A stretch of 41,388 bases of DNA from an uncultured Christensenella sp. (GTDB lineage: Bacteria; Bacillota; Clostridia; Christensenellales; UBA3700), in contig CAJTYW010000016.1 of NCBI GenBank assembly GCA_910583995.1, positions 1 through 41,388 on the forward strand, given 5' to 3'. The position numbers were made by a program, and so were the translations under genes. Below are positions 35,044 to 41,388 of this stretch, in pieces; the first letter of the stretch is position 1; the number at the start of each line of letters is the position of its first letter. The notes beneath the pieces are model-generated. The model did not search any database, had not been told where the DNA came from, and saw nothing but the letters and a program-made list of their open reading frames with translations.

Positions 35044-35052
35044 AAGTTATTT

Positions 35053-35307
35053 TTAATTGTTTGATTCAATTTTACTATTTGATTTATTTTGCTTTTTCAA
35101 TTGTCTTTTAATCTTTACTTTTTCTTTTTTTGCAATATAATGCTCAGACACTTCTTTAAGTCCTGCAGTCTCTAAAGCCCTATTCCACGGACCTAGTTTA
35201 GCTTTAATCAAACAAATTTCTTCGTGGGAAAAATCAGATTTTTTAGGTAGTCTTCCTATTTCCTCTGCTTTTTTTTGTAAAAGTTCAATTGCTACGCTAT
35301 TATCCAT
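35053..35307 (-). CDS. Small protein with a homing-endonuclease-associated (HNH_repeat-like) motif
   Basis: An 84-residue basic, soluble protein. Residues about 9-52 read as LQKKAEEIGRLPKKSDF, then LGPWNRALETAGL. This is close to the short helical repeat found beside HNH and other homing endonucleases (pattern A-ELGR-P-DF then GSWN-AL-AAGL), thought to bind DNA. The tail is Lys-rich (KKEKVKIKRQLKKQ). There is no nuclease motif. It lies 3 bases after a lipoprotein gene and 9 before the next, inside the cobalamin/ECF operon, where a DNA-binding protein is unexpected. It might be a small regulator; that is speculation. Confidence 0.6.
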   Translation of the reverse strand: MDNSVAIELLQKKAEEIGRLPKKSDFSHEEICLIKAKLGPWNRALETAGLKEVSEHYIAKKEKVKIKRQLKKQNKSNSKIESNN

Positions 35308-35310
35308 AAA

Positions 35311-35751
35311 TTAAAACTCTAATAGAACAAATAAATAATGAATATCTTTGCTTACAGGAAGCCCGCTAATACCAACACCTGACTCATAATATGTAATACC
35401 ATTTTTAATAATAGGCTCTTTTGCCCCTTCGTAGGTATTCTTTTTACTCTCATCACTTGTAAACACAGCTACATATTGATTGCCTTGTGGTTTTAAGTTT
35501 TTAATCTCATTTATATATGGGCCATATTCACTATCAGTCAATACCGCACCTAATGACTCTTCTGCTTTTAACAAGTCGGAAAGCATTTTGCCGTCATAAT
35601 CTTTAATGTTTACTTTTACCATTTCAATTTCACTATCCGCACTTGCCATAAAGCCGATATTCATTTTGTTTGTGTCACAACCTACAAGCAATACCGCTGT
35701 CATAATCACAACTATTAACATTGCTACAATTAAAAGTTTCTTTTTCATAAA
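35311..35751 (-). CDS. DUF4430-type lipoprotein, first gene of the cobalamin/ECF operon
   Basis: A 146-residue lipoprotein with lipobox LVGC (Cys24). The mature part resembles a DUF4430 domain: LSDLLKAEESLGAVLTDSEYGPYI, QYVAVFTSDES and a final GVGISGLPV with a beta strand. A longer open frame reaches to 35910, but that part runs through the riboswitch and its terminator. The ATG at 35751 has AAGGAGAG seven bases before it and begins a standard signal peptide, so it is the start. Being directly behind the riboswitch, it should be made when cobalamin is scarce and act as a surface corrinoid-binding protein; binding is inferred. Confidence 0.85.
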   Translation of the reverse strand, partial: FMKKKLLIVAMLIVVIMTAVLLVGCDTNKMNIGFMASADSEIEMVKVNIKDYDGKMLSDLLKAEESLGAVLTDSEYGPYINEIKNLKPQGNQYVAVFTSDESKKNTYEGAKEPIIKNGITYYESGVGISGLPVSKDIHYLFVLLEF

Positions 35752-35759
35752 AACTCTCC

Positions 35760-35925
35760 TTATAAAAAAATTTTGCGACCTGAAAATAAGTCGCAAACAA
35801 ATAATAGCGAATATAAATTCGCATAAAAAATCCATTTTACTTCTCATATTCAGAAATCGTGTTGTAAGCATTCCGACTATACGGCAATAATAGTTGCGAC
35901 GGGCTTGCACCGTTCTTCCCTTACA
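35760..35925 (-). promoter_or_regulatory. Cobalamin-type riboswitch with transcription terminator
   Basis: On the minus strand the leader reads AAGGGAAGAACGGTGCAAG, then CCCGTCGCAACTATTGCCG and TATAGTCGGAATGC. This follows the cobalamin riboswitch core (GGTG, CAA, paired CCG, GCA-C, GC and AC/AG-CGG elements), although the usual CCCGC-ACTGT stretch is altered. A GCGAAT/ATTCGC hairpin and then an intrinsic terminator precede the first lipoprotein gene, so ligand would be expected to stop transcription. The downstream DUF4430 and ECF genes fit a corrinoid ligand. The exact class cannot be set by eye. Confidence 0.75.
35766..35797 (-). terminator. Riboswitch-controlled intrinsic terminator
   Basis: TTTGCGAC (35790-35797 on the minus strand) pairs perfectly with GTCGCAAA (35772-35779) around a ten-base loop, followed by a run of seven T. 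It lies 15 bases before the lipoprotein start at 35751. Confidence 0.85.
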
Positions 35926-35930
35926 TTTAC

Positions 35931-35959
35931 ATTTTAACAGAATAGTATAATATTGTCAA
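35931..35959 (-). promoter_or_regulatory. Promoter of the riboswitch and ECF operon
   Basis: TTGACA (35954-35959) and TAAAAT (35931-35936) with 17 bp between on the minus strand. The expected start near 35924 is just before the riboswitch core. Confidence 0.8.
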
Positions 35960-36051
35960 ATAATAATATTTAATAATTAAATTTATTAAGCCAATAATAT
36001 TTAAACTATTAGTCGTTAAATTTGAGCAAACTCAGATTTGAAAAAATAAAT

Positions 36052-36083
36052 AAAAAATACTCATTTGACAATGAGTATTTTTT
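36052..36083 (-). terminator. Terminator after the SWEET-like gene
   Basis: TACTCATT and AATGAGTA pair perfectly around TGAC, flanked by six A and six T, nine bases beyond the stop codon at 36092. Confidence 0.85.
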
Positions 36084-36091
36084 ACTTTAAA

Positions 36092-36514
36092 TTAGTTATT
36101 TTGATTATCGTTATCATTATTTTGATAAGTAACTTCTTCTGTTATATTTTCAACAACTTCTGCGTTATTATTTGTGTTTGCAAGTTCTGCTGCTTTTTTC
36201 ATATCAAGATTTTTGTTTAAATAATACAAAACCAAGTTTGCAGTAATCATTGCTAAGTTTACAAAATACATAATTAAAGCAAAAATGAAAATGCCTTTTT
36301 TCAAACCATTTTCTGCATTTGCTAGCATAAATGGCTCCATCTTTAAAAACTTACTTACAATACCTGCAACATAACCTACTATTAATAGAATATTAAATAC
36401 AGCACTTTTACCAACTGAAGTTCTTATTTTTATACTCTTATATACTGAAATCGGCCAAGAACAACCGAAACATACTAACATTGCGATTTCCAAAATCTCT
36501 GCTAATAAATCCAT
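36092..36514 (-). CDS. Small membrane protein, PQ-loop/SemiSWEET-like
   Basis: A 140-residue protein with three predicted membrane spans (about residues 3-22, 36-55 and 75-98) and an acidic Asn-rich tail. The first span and loop, CFGCSWPISVYKSIKIRTSVGKS, resemble the proline-containing first helix of SemiSWEET and PQ-loop proteins, which form dimers that move sugars or other small solutes. The family assignment is tentative. The frame is open for 20 further codons, but those cover the promoter; the ATG at 36514 follows AGGTAGG. It is monocistronic, with a perfect promoter (36542-36570) and terminator. Confidence 0.7.
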   Translation of the reverse strand: MDLLAEILEIAMLVCFGCSWPISVYKSIKIRTSVGKSAVFNILLIVGYVAGIVSKFLKMEPFMLANAENGLKKGIFIFALIMYFVNLAMITANLVLYYLNKNLDMKKAAELANTNNNAEVVENITEEVTYQNNDNDNQNN

Positions 36515-36541
36515 ACTATACCTACCTTTTATTTTTATTAC

Positions 36542-36570
36542 ATTATAGTGATTTACACTACCTTTGTCAA
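36542..36570 (-). promoter_or_regulatory. Promoter of the SWEET-like gene
   Basis: Consensus TTGACA (36565-36570) and TATAAT (36542-36547) with 17 bp between on the minus strand. Confidence 0.85.
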
Positions 36571-36598
36571 GCAAAACACTACCACAAAACCAAATAAT

Positions 36599-37309
36599 TT
36601 ACTTATCCAAAATAAATTTATCCGATATATCAAATTTGCTATCTTTAAGTGCTTTTTTTAGCGTATAATATTGCGGACAATATGTTAATAATACCTTGTA
36701 AAACTCCTTTTGATGATTTAACACTTTGCAGTGTGCAAATTCGTGATAAATTACAGAATCAATGCTAAGTTTATCCCTTGTAATAAGCCTAAAACTTAAT
36801 TTAATCATCTTATTTTTAGCGTTATAACTGCCCCACCAAGTTTTCACATTTTTAACGGCAAAAGCTATTTCATCTTTTATTTCAAGTTCGTTTTTTATAA
36901 TATTAAATCTCTCAAACAAATAATCTTTTGCAAAATTAAAAAGCGTTTTTTTAAACTTTTTTAAAACTTTTTCCCTATTTCCAAACAAATAAATATTGTT
37001 ATTAAAAAAGGATATTTTTACTTTTTCACAATCACAATAAATTATAGGGTAATTTTGACCCAAAATATAAATGCTATCAAAACTACTATTTGCAAGTGTT
37101 TCAAACTTTTGTTTATACTTTTGGGAATTAGTAACTACCCATTTCGCACGGGATTTAACAAAATTTTCAACACGTGAATAATTTACTATAGCAGGTGCTA
37201 AAACTCTTACACTGCCGTCGTTTTTAATTTTTATAGTAATTTTGTTGGATTTTGCGACTTTGTACTCAAAGTTTACAACCCCGTAATCTGTAATAACACT
37301 TTTTATCAT
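36599..37309 (-). CDS. YgjP-like (M48-type) zinc metallopeptidase
   Basis: A 236-residue cytoplasmic protein of the YgjP/DUF45 group. The zinc motif HEFAH (residues about 190-194) sits in SVIYHEFAHCKVLNHQKEFY, with the further HQKEF segment typical of the family and KTWWGSYNAKNKMIKLSFRL just upstream. The substrate is unknown. It has no ribosome binding site: TTGACA (37339-37344) and TAAAAT (37316-37321), 17 bp apart, put the predicted transcription start on the A of the ATG at 37309, so the mRNA is probably leaderless. The plsC gene runs divergently from 37448. Confidence 0.88.
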   Translation of the reverse strand: MIKSVITDYGVVNFEYKVAKSNKITIKIKNDGSVRVLAPAIVNYSRVENFVKSRAKWVVTNSQKYKQKFETLANSSFDSIYILGQNYPIIYCDCEKVKISFFNNNIYLFGNREKVLKKFKKTLFNFAKDYLFERFNIIKNELEIKDEIAFAVKNVKTWWGSYNAKNKMIKLSFRLITRDKLSIDSVIYHEFAHCKVLNHQKEFYKVLLTYCPQYYTLKKALKDSKFDISDKFILDK

Positions 37310-37315
37310 ATTAAA

Positions 37316-37344
37316 ATTTTAAGTTATTTTTAGCTTTTTGTCAA
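37316..37344 (-). promoter_or_regulatory. Promoter giving a leaderless YgjP-like mRNA
   Basis: TTGACA and TAAAAT with 17 bp spacing; the -10 box ends seven bases before the start codon, leaving no room for a leader. Confidence 0.7.
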
Positions 37345-37447
37345 CTAACAAATAAAAAATTCATTTTAAGTAGATTTTTTTGTTTTTTAATGTTATAATA
37401 AAAATATAATATAAGCTTAAACATATTTTTATTTAAAAGGAAAAATT

Positions 37448-38275
37448 ATGTCGAAAGAAAAACAATACCAAATTGACGGAAATAGTGAAGATGCGCATAT
37501 AATTCATCTTAAGCATCAAGTCAAAGTTCAATATGACGAAAAATATGACTATTATTTAAAAAGCCCAATAAAAAAGTTTTTCAGCAAAATATTTATGTTC
37601 TTTGGCGTAGGGATTTTTAAACTAATACACTTTTTTCATTTCAATTTAAAAGTAAAAAACAAAAAAATACTTAAAAATTTAAGAAAACAAAAAACAGCTT
37701 TTATAACAATTGCTAATCATTGTTTGATTTTTGATAGCACAATGTCAGTTGCAACAACTTTTCCAAAAACTACTTATTTGCCGACAGTTGAGCCTACAAT
37801 GAAAATACCATTTGTAAGGTTCATTTTAAGAGCAGGAAATATAATGCCTATTCCTTTAAACTTAAAAGGTTTAGTCAAATTTAAAAACGATTGTAACGAA
37901 GTATTAAAAAATGGCAAGGTGCTACACTACTTCCCCGAAGGAGCTCTTTGGCCTTATTATGGAAAGTTAAGAGAATTTAAATCGGGTGCTTTCCGTTTTG
38001 CAGTTGATGCCAATGCTCCGATATTGCCTTATTGCTTTTATTTTAGAGAAAGAAAGGGGATTTGGAAATTGCTTGGCAAAAAACCATTAGTAACACTTGA
38101 GATTTTGCAGCCGTTGTATCCTAATACCAACCTTGCAAAAAAAGACGCGATTCAAGAACTTTTGGAAAGGTCACACGCCGCTATGAAAGAAGTTTTAGAC
38201 TTACACCCTTATGACAACCCACAATACAATGAGATTGAGTCTAAGCTACACGAAGATACAAATACTACACTTTAA
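37448..38275 (+). CDS. 1-acylglycerol-3-phosphate acyltransferase-like protein (PlsC family)
   Basis: A 275-residue acyltransferase of the PlsC family, which moves a fatty acyl group to lysophosphatidic acid or a similar lysolipid at the membrane. The catalytic motif is NHCLIFD (His-x4-Asp) near residue 98, the substrate-binding FPEGALWPY is near 164, and GAFRFAVDANAPILPYCF follows near 182. A hydrophobic segment near residues 45-65 could hold it at the membrane. AAAGGA precedes the start. The broken DUF1349 gene follows 17 bases later, so the two were probably cotranscribed. Other acyl acceptors are possible. Confidence 0.88.
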   Translation: MSKEKQYQIDGNSEDAHIIHLKHQVKVQYDEKYDYYLKSPIKKFFSKIFMFFGVGIFKLIHFFHFNLKVKNKKILKNLRKQKTAFITIANHCLIFDSTMSVATTFPKTTYLPTVEPTMKIPFVRFILRAGNIMPIPLNLKGLVKFKNDCNEVLKNGKVLHYFPEGALWPYYGKLREFKSGAFRFAVDANAPILPYCFYFRERKGIWKLLGKKPLVTLEILQPLYPNTNLAKKDAIQELLERSHAAMKEVLDLHPYDNPQYNEIESKLHEDTNTTL

Positions 38276-38292
38276 TTTATAAGGAAATTATT

Positions 38293-38900
38293 ATGGATTT
38301 GAAAAAATTTAGTTGGATAAGAAACCCAAAAGATTATAATATTTGCAATGATAAGATAACAATAACCACTAATCCTAACACAGATTTATGGCAAAAAACC
38401 TACTATCATTTTATAAATGATAATGCACCAATGTTACTTACAGAAACTCAAGAAAAGTTTTTTAGTTTTACAGTAAAAACTGAGTTTTCCGATAGCAAAG
38501 TACGCTTTGACCAATGTGGAATTATTGTTTATTTAAACAGCGAAAATTGGTTAAAAGCATCTGCCGAATATGAAAACACAGCGTTCAATCATTTAGGTAG
38601 CGTTGTTACTACAAACGGTTATTCAGACTGGCAACAATGGAAATTGCAGCAAATATAAAAACAATTTGGTATCGCTTAAGCCGTAGGGAAGACGATTTTT
38701 GCATAGAATACTCATTGGACGGGGAAATTTTTCATCAAATGAGAATTTGCCATTTACTACTTGCAAAAGATACCATATCCTTTGGTATATATGCTTGTTC
38801 ACCTGAAAAATCTTCTTTTACTGCAACATTTACTAATTTTAATTTTGGTGAGTGTGTATGGAAAGCCCATAATGGCGAGCAACCTAATATGATTAACTAA
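38293..38900 (+). pseudogene. DUF1349-domain protein, interrupted by a frameshift
   Basis: A DUF1349 (concanavalin-like beta sandwich) protein split between two frames. The first frame (38293-38658) covers FSWIRNPKDYN, then GIIVYLNSENWLKASAEYEN and LGSVVTTNGYSDW. The second (to 38900) continues with IKTIWYRLSRREDDFCIEYSLDG, ICHLL and FGIYACSPE. Restoring one G in the GG at 38630-38631 joins them as SDW-A-TMEIAANIKT and gives about 202 residues, the normal length. The related family is annotated as YesU-like. A good AAGGAA ribosome binding site remains. It is either a recent pseudogene or a sequencing error. Confidence 0.82.
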
Positions 38901-38982
38901 AATGCAAACAAGTAATCAAAATTAATTTTGAAAAATTATTAAATGAATGTTCATTACATTTTAATTTTTTTATGTAAAAACA

Positions 38983-39012
38983 ACGGCACAAATTAATGTG
39001 CCGCTTTTTTTA
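38983..39012. terminator. Bidirectional terminator
   Basis: CGGCACA (38984-38990) pairs with TGTGCCG (38997-39003) around AATTAA, with CTTTTTTT after it on the plus strand and TTGTTTTT on the minus strand. It closes both the plsC group and the gene at 39016-41274. Confidence 0.85.
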
Positions 39013-39015
39013 TAC

Positions 39016-41274
39016 TCAAAAATATAATTCAATATTACTCTCTTTTTCAATTACTGCTTTTATAATTTCCGCATCTGCTTGAGTGAATTTTCCCCTATTA
39101 TCTATTAGACACGCAAGCTTTCTCTCAACACTTAAACTATTAAATAAAGCTTTATTTTGTGCAAGTTCCCTTAAGTATACAATGTCGCTTGCACTTATTC
39201 TGCCGTCGCCATTGCTATCGCCTAATACTGATAAGCTGAACTCTTCTATTTTTGCTCCACTTGCCGTATATGTCTCCAATCTCCAGCCTGTGCCTACTGC
39301 TAGCTCAAATCTTTTATCGTATAGGCTACTATCTATACCAGTTACACTATTTCCTTTATCGTATATCAATTTATTGTTACTGTCATATAGTTTTACTTTT
39401 GTTCTATCAAAATTGATATTTTGTATAAAGCTGTTTACTGAAGTATTTGGCAAAATGCTACCTATAATAAACTTGCCGCTGTTTGCGACTTTTACTTTGT
39501 CATAGTCATTAATTGCGTGTTCCAAATTATTTGATTTATATGTTTGTCTTTTGTTATTTTCCAAATATATAAAGTCATAAATTTCGCTTTCAATTGTTTT
39601 TTCAAAGGATACTTCATCACTATTAAGTGTTGCAATCTTTTTGCCATCATTTGCAAAAAAGTATTCACTTGGGTTAACATTATTTAATGCTCCATATCCA
39701 GAAGTAAACAAATCCATATCATAATCTTCCGCAAATTTTATACCAATATGCGAATTTCCCTTACTATTTGATAAATTATCAACTATGTTAACAGTTTGTC
39801 CTTTTTCTAATCGCAAATCGGAAGGTACACCGTGTGCAATATTGTCATAGATTTTTACATTACTGCCAAATTTAATAGTTTCAGCATTTTCTGCACCAAG
39901 TCCACCGCCATAAGCGTGTGCTCCGTCATTTATTTCCGCTTTTATAACATTGCGGGCAATAACAACATTTTGCATAGTAACATCGCCGTTCGCTCTAACA
40001 TAAACGCCGCCACCTCTAATAATTTTGCTTGTATCTGTAGTCATATAAGTATTGTCTGTAATTTCTACTCCATCAAGGTCTAATTTTGCATTACAATAAA
40101 TCGCACCACCATTGTAGTCACCACGAACGCCACCTGTATAATTTTTTATGATTTTGCTATTTTTTACATAAACTTCTGCACTTACGGAAAAAACCAATAA
40201 TCCTGCAGAATTGGCTTCGGCATAATTATATGCAACTTCCACATTTTCCAGTTTAGATATTGAATAATCTATCGAACATATTCCCGTACCGTGTGCCGCA
40301 ATATTGTGAGAAACAACACCACCTACCATATTCAAATTGCCATTAACAATTTCTTCATCTTCCATTTTACCTTGAACAGCTATTCCACCGCCCCAAGTTG
40401 AATTATTTTGATTGCAAACTATAAAGCCGTCATCAATATTAATTGTTCCGCAAAATGTACTAATTCCTGCACCACGCATATTGCTTGATTGATTGTTAAA
40501 TATAATTCCGTCATACATATTAAAAGTACCTGAATAAATATAAATTCCAGCTGCACCCAAAATTGTGTTAGAAGCATCACTTTTTGAAAAGTTATTTAAA
40601 ATCATACCACCATACATATTAAATGTTCCTGTTGGCATAACTGCAATAGCACCAGTAATTTTTCCATTTGTAGTAGCACCTACAACTTCACCATTTGCTG
40701 ATGCACCTTGAATTTTACCAATAGGCAATTTTAAAATATTATCTGAAAATGCCTTATAATTTTCTTTATTAAAATTATAAATAGTTCTAGCCGCACTACT
40801 ATCATAAGCACTATCAACAATAGTCAAATTTCCTTCAACAAAAAATATATGTCCACCTTCAATTGGATTTTCTTTGGTAAGCAATCTATCTATTGTCTTT
40901 CCATTTAAATCAAGTTTTATTTTTGCTCCTGATGGTATATGCAATGCACCAAATTCAGTAAAACCATCACCACTTCCAAAACTATGTGTTTCTTCTGTAA
41001 TTGGGGCTAACCAATTGGAATTAAGTAAAACATTGATTTCCTTATTTTCACTAATAGACCTAGTTACTGCTTGTTTCCATAAAGTAGCAATAGCAGTATT
41101 TTTTCCCACAAGTGTTATGTCAGGCACAAATTCTTCGTCTGCAACAATATCCTTGCTATTTTGCTCTGTCAAATTATCCTTAACATTTGATACAACCAAA
41201 ACACTTACTATCAATAGAGATAATAGAATAGTAGCAAAAAATACTATTCCCGCACGCTTTATATATTTTGCCAT
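39016..41274 (-). CDS. Large surface beta-helix protein with dockerin-like C-terminus
   Basis: A 752-residue exported protein, third member of the family with 5860-8718 and 20190-22136. The N-terminus (MAKYIKRAGIVFFATILLSLL) is nearly the same as in 5860-8718 and has no lipobox Cys. Residues about 200-500 form a long right-handed beta-helix with repeats such as AGIYIYSGTFNMYDGIIFNN and GGGVYVRANGDVTMQNVVIARN. The end carries one dockerin-like unit: YDFIYLENNKRQTYKSNNLE, VGTGWRLE, then the calcium loop GDSNGDGRISASD near residues 680-692 and a degenerate second half. The start follows a GGAGG. The proximal inverted repeat of a third switch lies 23 bp upstream; the window ends before its promoter. 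Confidence 0.87.
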   Translation of the reverse strand: MAKYIKRAGIVFFATILLSLLIVSVLVVSNVKDNLTEQNSKDIVADEEFVPDITLVGKNTAIATLWKQAVTRSISENKEINVLLNSNWLAPITEETHSFGSGDGFTEFGALHIPSGAKIKLDLNGKTIDRLLTKENPIEGGHIFFVEGNLTIVDSAYDSSAARTIYNFNKENYKAFSDNILKLPIGKIQGASANGEVVGATTNGKITGAIAVMPTGTFNMYGGMILNNFSKSDASNTILGAAGIYIYSGTFNMYDGIIFNNQSSNMRGAGISTFCGTINIDDGFIVCNQNNSTWGGGIAVQGKMEDEEIVNGNLNMVGGVVSHNIAAHGTGICSIDYSISKLENVEVAYNYAEANSAGLLVFSVSAEVYVKNSKIIKNYTGGVRGDYNGGAIYCNAKLDLDGVEITDNTYMTTDTSKIIRGGGVYVRANGDVTMQNVVIARNVIKAEINDGAHAYGGGLGAENAETIKFGSNVKIYDNIAHGVPSDLRLEKGQTVNIVDNLSNSKGNSHIGIKFAEDYDMDLFTSGYGALNNVNPSEYFFANDGKKIATLNSDEVSFEKTIESEIYDFIYLENNKRQTYKSNNLEHAINDYDKVKVANSGKFIIGSILPNTSVNSFIQNINFDRTKVKLYDSNNKLIYDKGNSVTGIDSSLYDKRFELAVGTGWRLETYTASGAKIEEFSLSVLGDSNGDGRISASDIVYLRELAQNKALFNSLSVERKLACLIDNRGKFTQADAEIIKAVIEKESNIELYF

Positions 41275-41296
41275 AGTAAAACCTCCATAATTTCAA

Positions 41297-41323
41297 GTAC
41301 ATAGAATAAATATATCTATGTAC
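41297..41323. repeat. Proximal inverted repeat of switch 3
   Basis: Arms GTACATAGA and TCTATGTAC around the centre ATAAATATA, identical to the locus 2 repeat. The DNA inside it (41324-41388) is almost identical to 8768-8832 and in the same orientation, so a third switch segment begins here and is cut by the window end. Confidence 0.8.
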
Positions 41324-41388
41324 TTTTTAAGGTGTTTTTTAAAACTGAATATGTATTTTTTGTTAAATTTAGCTAAATATCTTACAAA

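Noticed and set aside
35752..35910. Longer N-terminus for the first lipoprotein of the ECF operon
   Set aside because: The extra 53 codons run through the riboswitch and terminator; the ATG at 35751 has an ideal ribosome binding site and signal peptide.
39083..39505. Open frame of 140 codons opposite the third surface protein
   Set aside because: Antisense to a coding region with recognisable motifs; no start signals or family resemblance.

Overview
This window is about 41 kb of AT-rich DNA with short intergenic gaps, near-consensus sigma-A promoters (TTGACA/TATAAT with 17 bp spacing) and strong AGGAG ribosome binding sites. It also has many lipoproteins, [FeFe]-hydrogenase maturases, ECF-type vitamin uptake, dockerin-like modules and host-glycan hydrolases (fucosidase, sulfatase). 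This points to an uncultured, strictly anaerobic, gut-type Firmicute (Clostridia or Christensenellales-like). That placement is inference, because no rRNA gene lies inside the window.

Layout. 1-441: three tandem leftward promoters, possibly an rRNA operon leader. 442-2864: two paralogous membrane proteins around a GNAT acetyltransferase. 2903-5655: a frameshifted alpha-L-fucosidase and a lipoprotein metallophosphoesterase. 5860-9058: a 952-residue surface protein with a promoter-switch region. 9360-11590: serC-serA. 11754-16310: leaderless XRE regulator, DUF1648 membrane protein, glnS, fhs and a DUF1858 protein. 16886-19739: M28 peptidase lipoprotein and a sulfatase. 19861-22136: second switch region and a second surface protein. 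22361-24121: a membrane protein of unknown function. 24359-28608: trmB-hydE-hydG-hydF. 28782-29729: a D-2-hydroxyacid dehydrogenase. 29855-35925: a cobalamin-riboswitch operon with two DUF4430-type lipoproteins, a further large lipoprotein and a complete ECF transporter. 36092-38900: SWEET-like membrane protein, M48-like peptidase, PlsC acyltransferase and a frameshifted DUF1349 gene. 39016-41388: third surface protein and the start of a third switch region.

The most striking system is the set of three paralogous cell-surface proteins (5860-8718, 20190-22136, 39016-41274). Each has an N-terminal membrane segment, a variable middle (beta-helix, with MBG-like repeats in one) and a C-terminal dockerin-like unit. 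The first two each sit just downstream of a 123-bp segment bounded by perfect 27-28 bp inverted repeats, and the third shows the matching near end before the window stops. Each complete segment carries one excellent promoter (TTGACA, 18 bp, TATAAT). In both loci that promoter points away from the surface gene, into a conserved region of about 170 nt that ends in an intrinsic terminator. The simplest reading is an invertible-promoter (phase-variation) family caught in the OFF state. In that state the promoter instead makes a short conserved RNA, which also holds a 26-codon hydrophobic reading frame.

A second coherent unit is the riboswitch-controlled ECF operon, read here as cobalamin capture (lipoproteins) plus uptake (CbrT-like S component, EcfT, fused EcfA). 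Two genes (fucosidase, DUF1349) are broken by an apparent one-base loss in a homopolymer, so assembly error must be considered before calling them pseudogenes.
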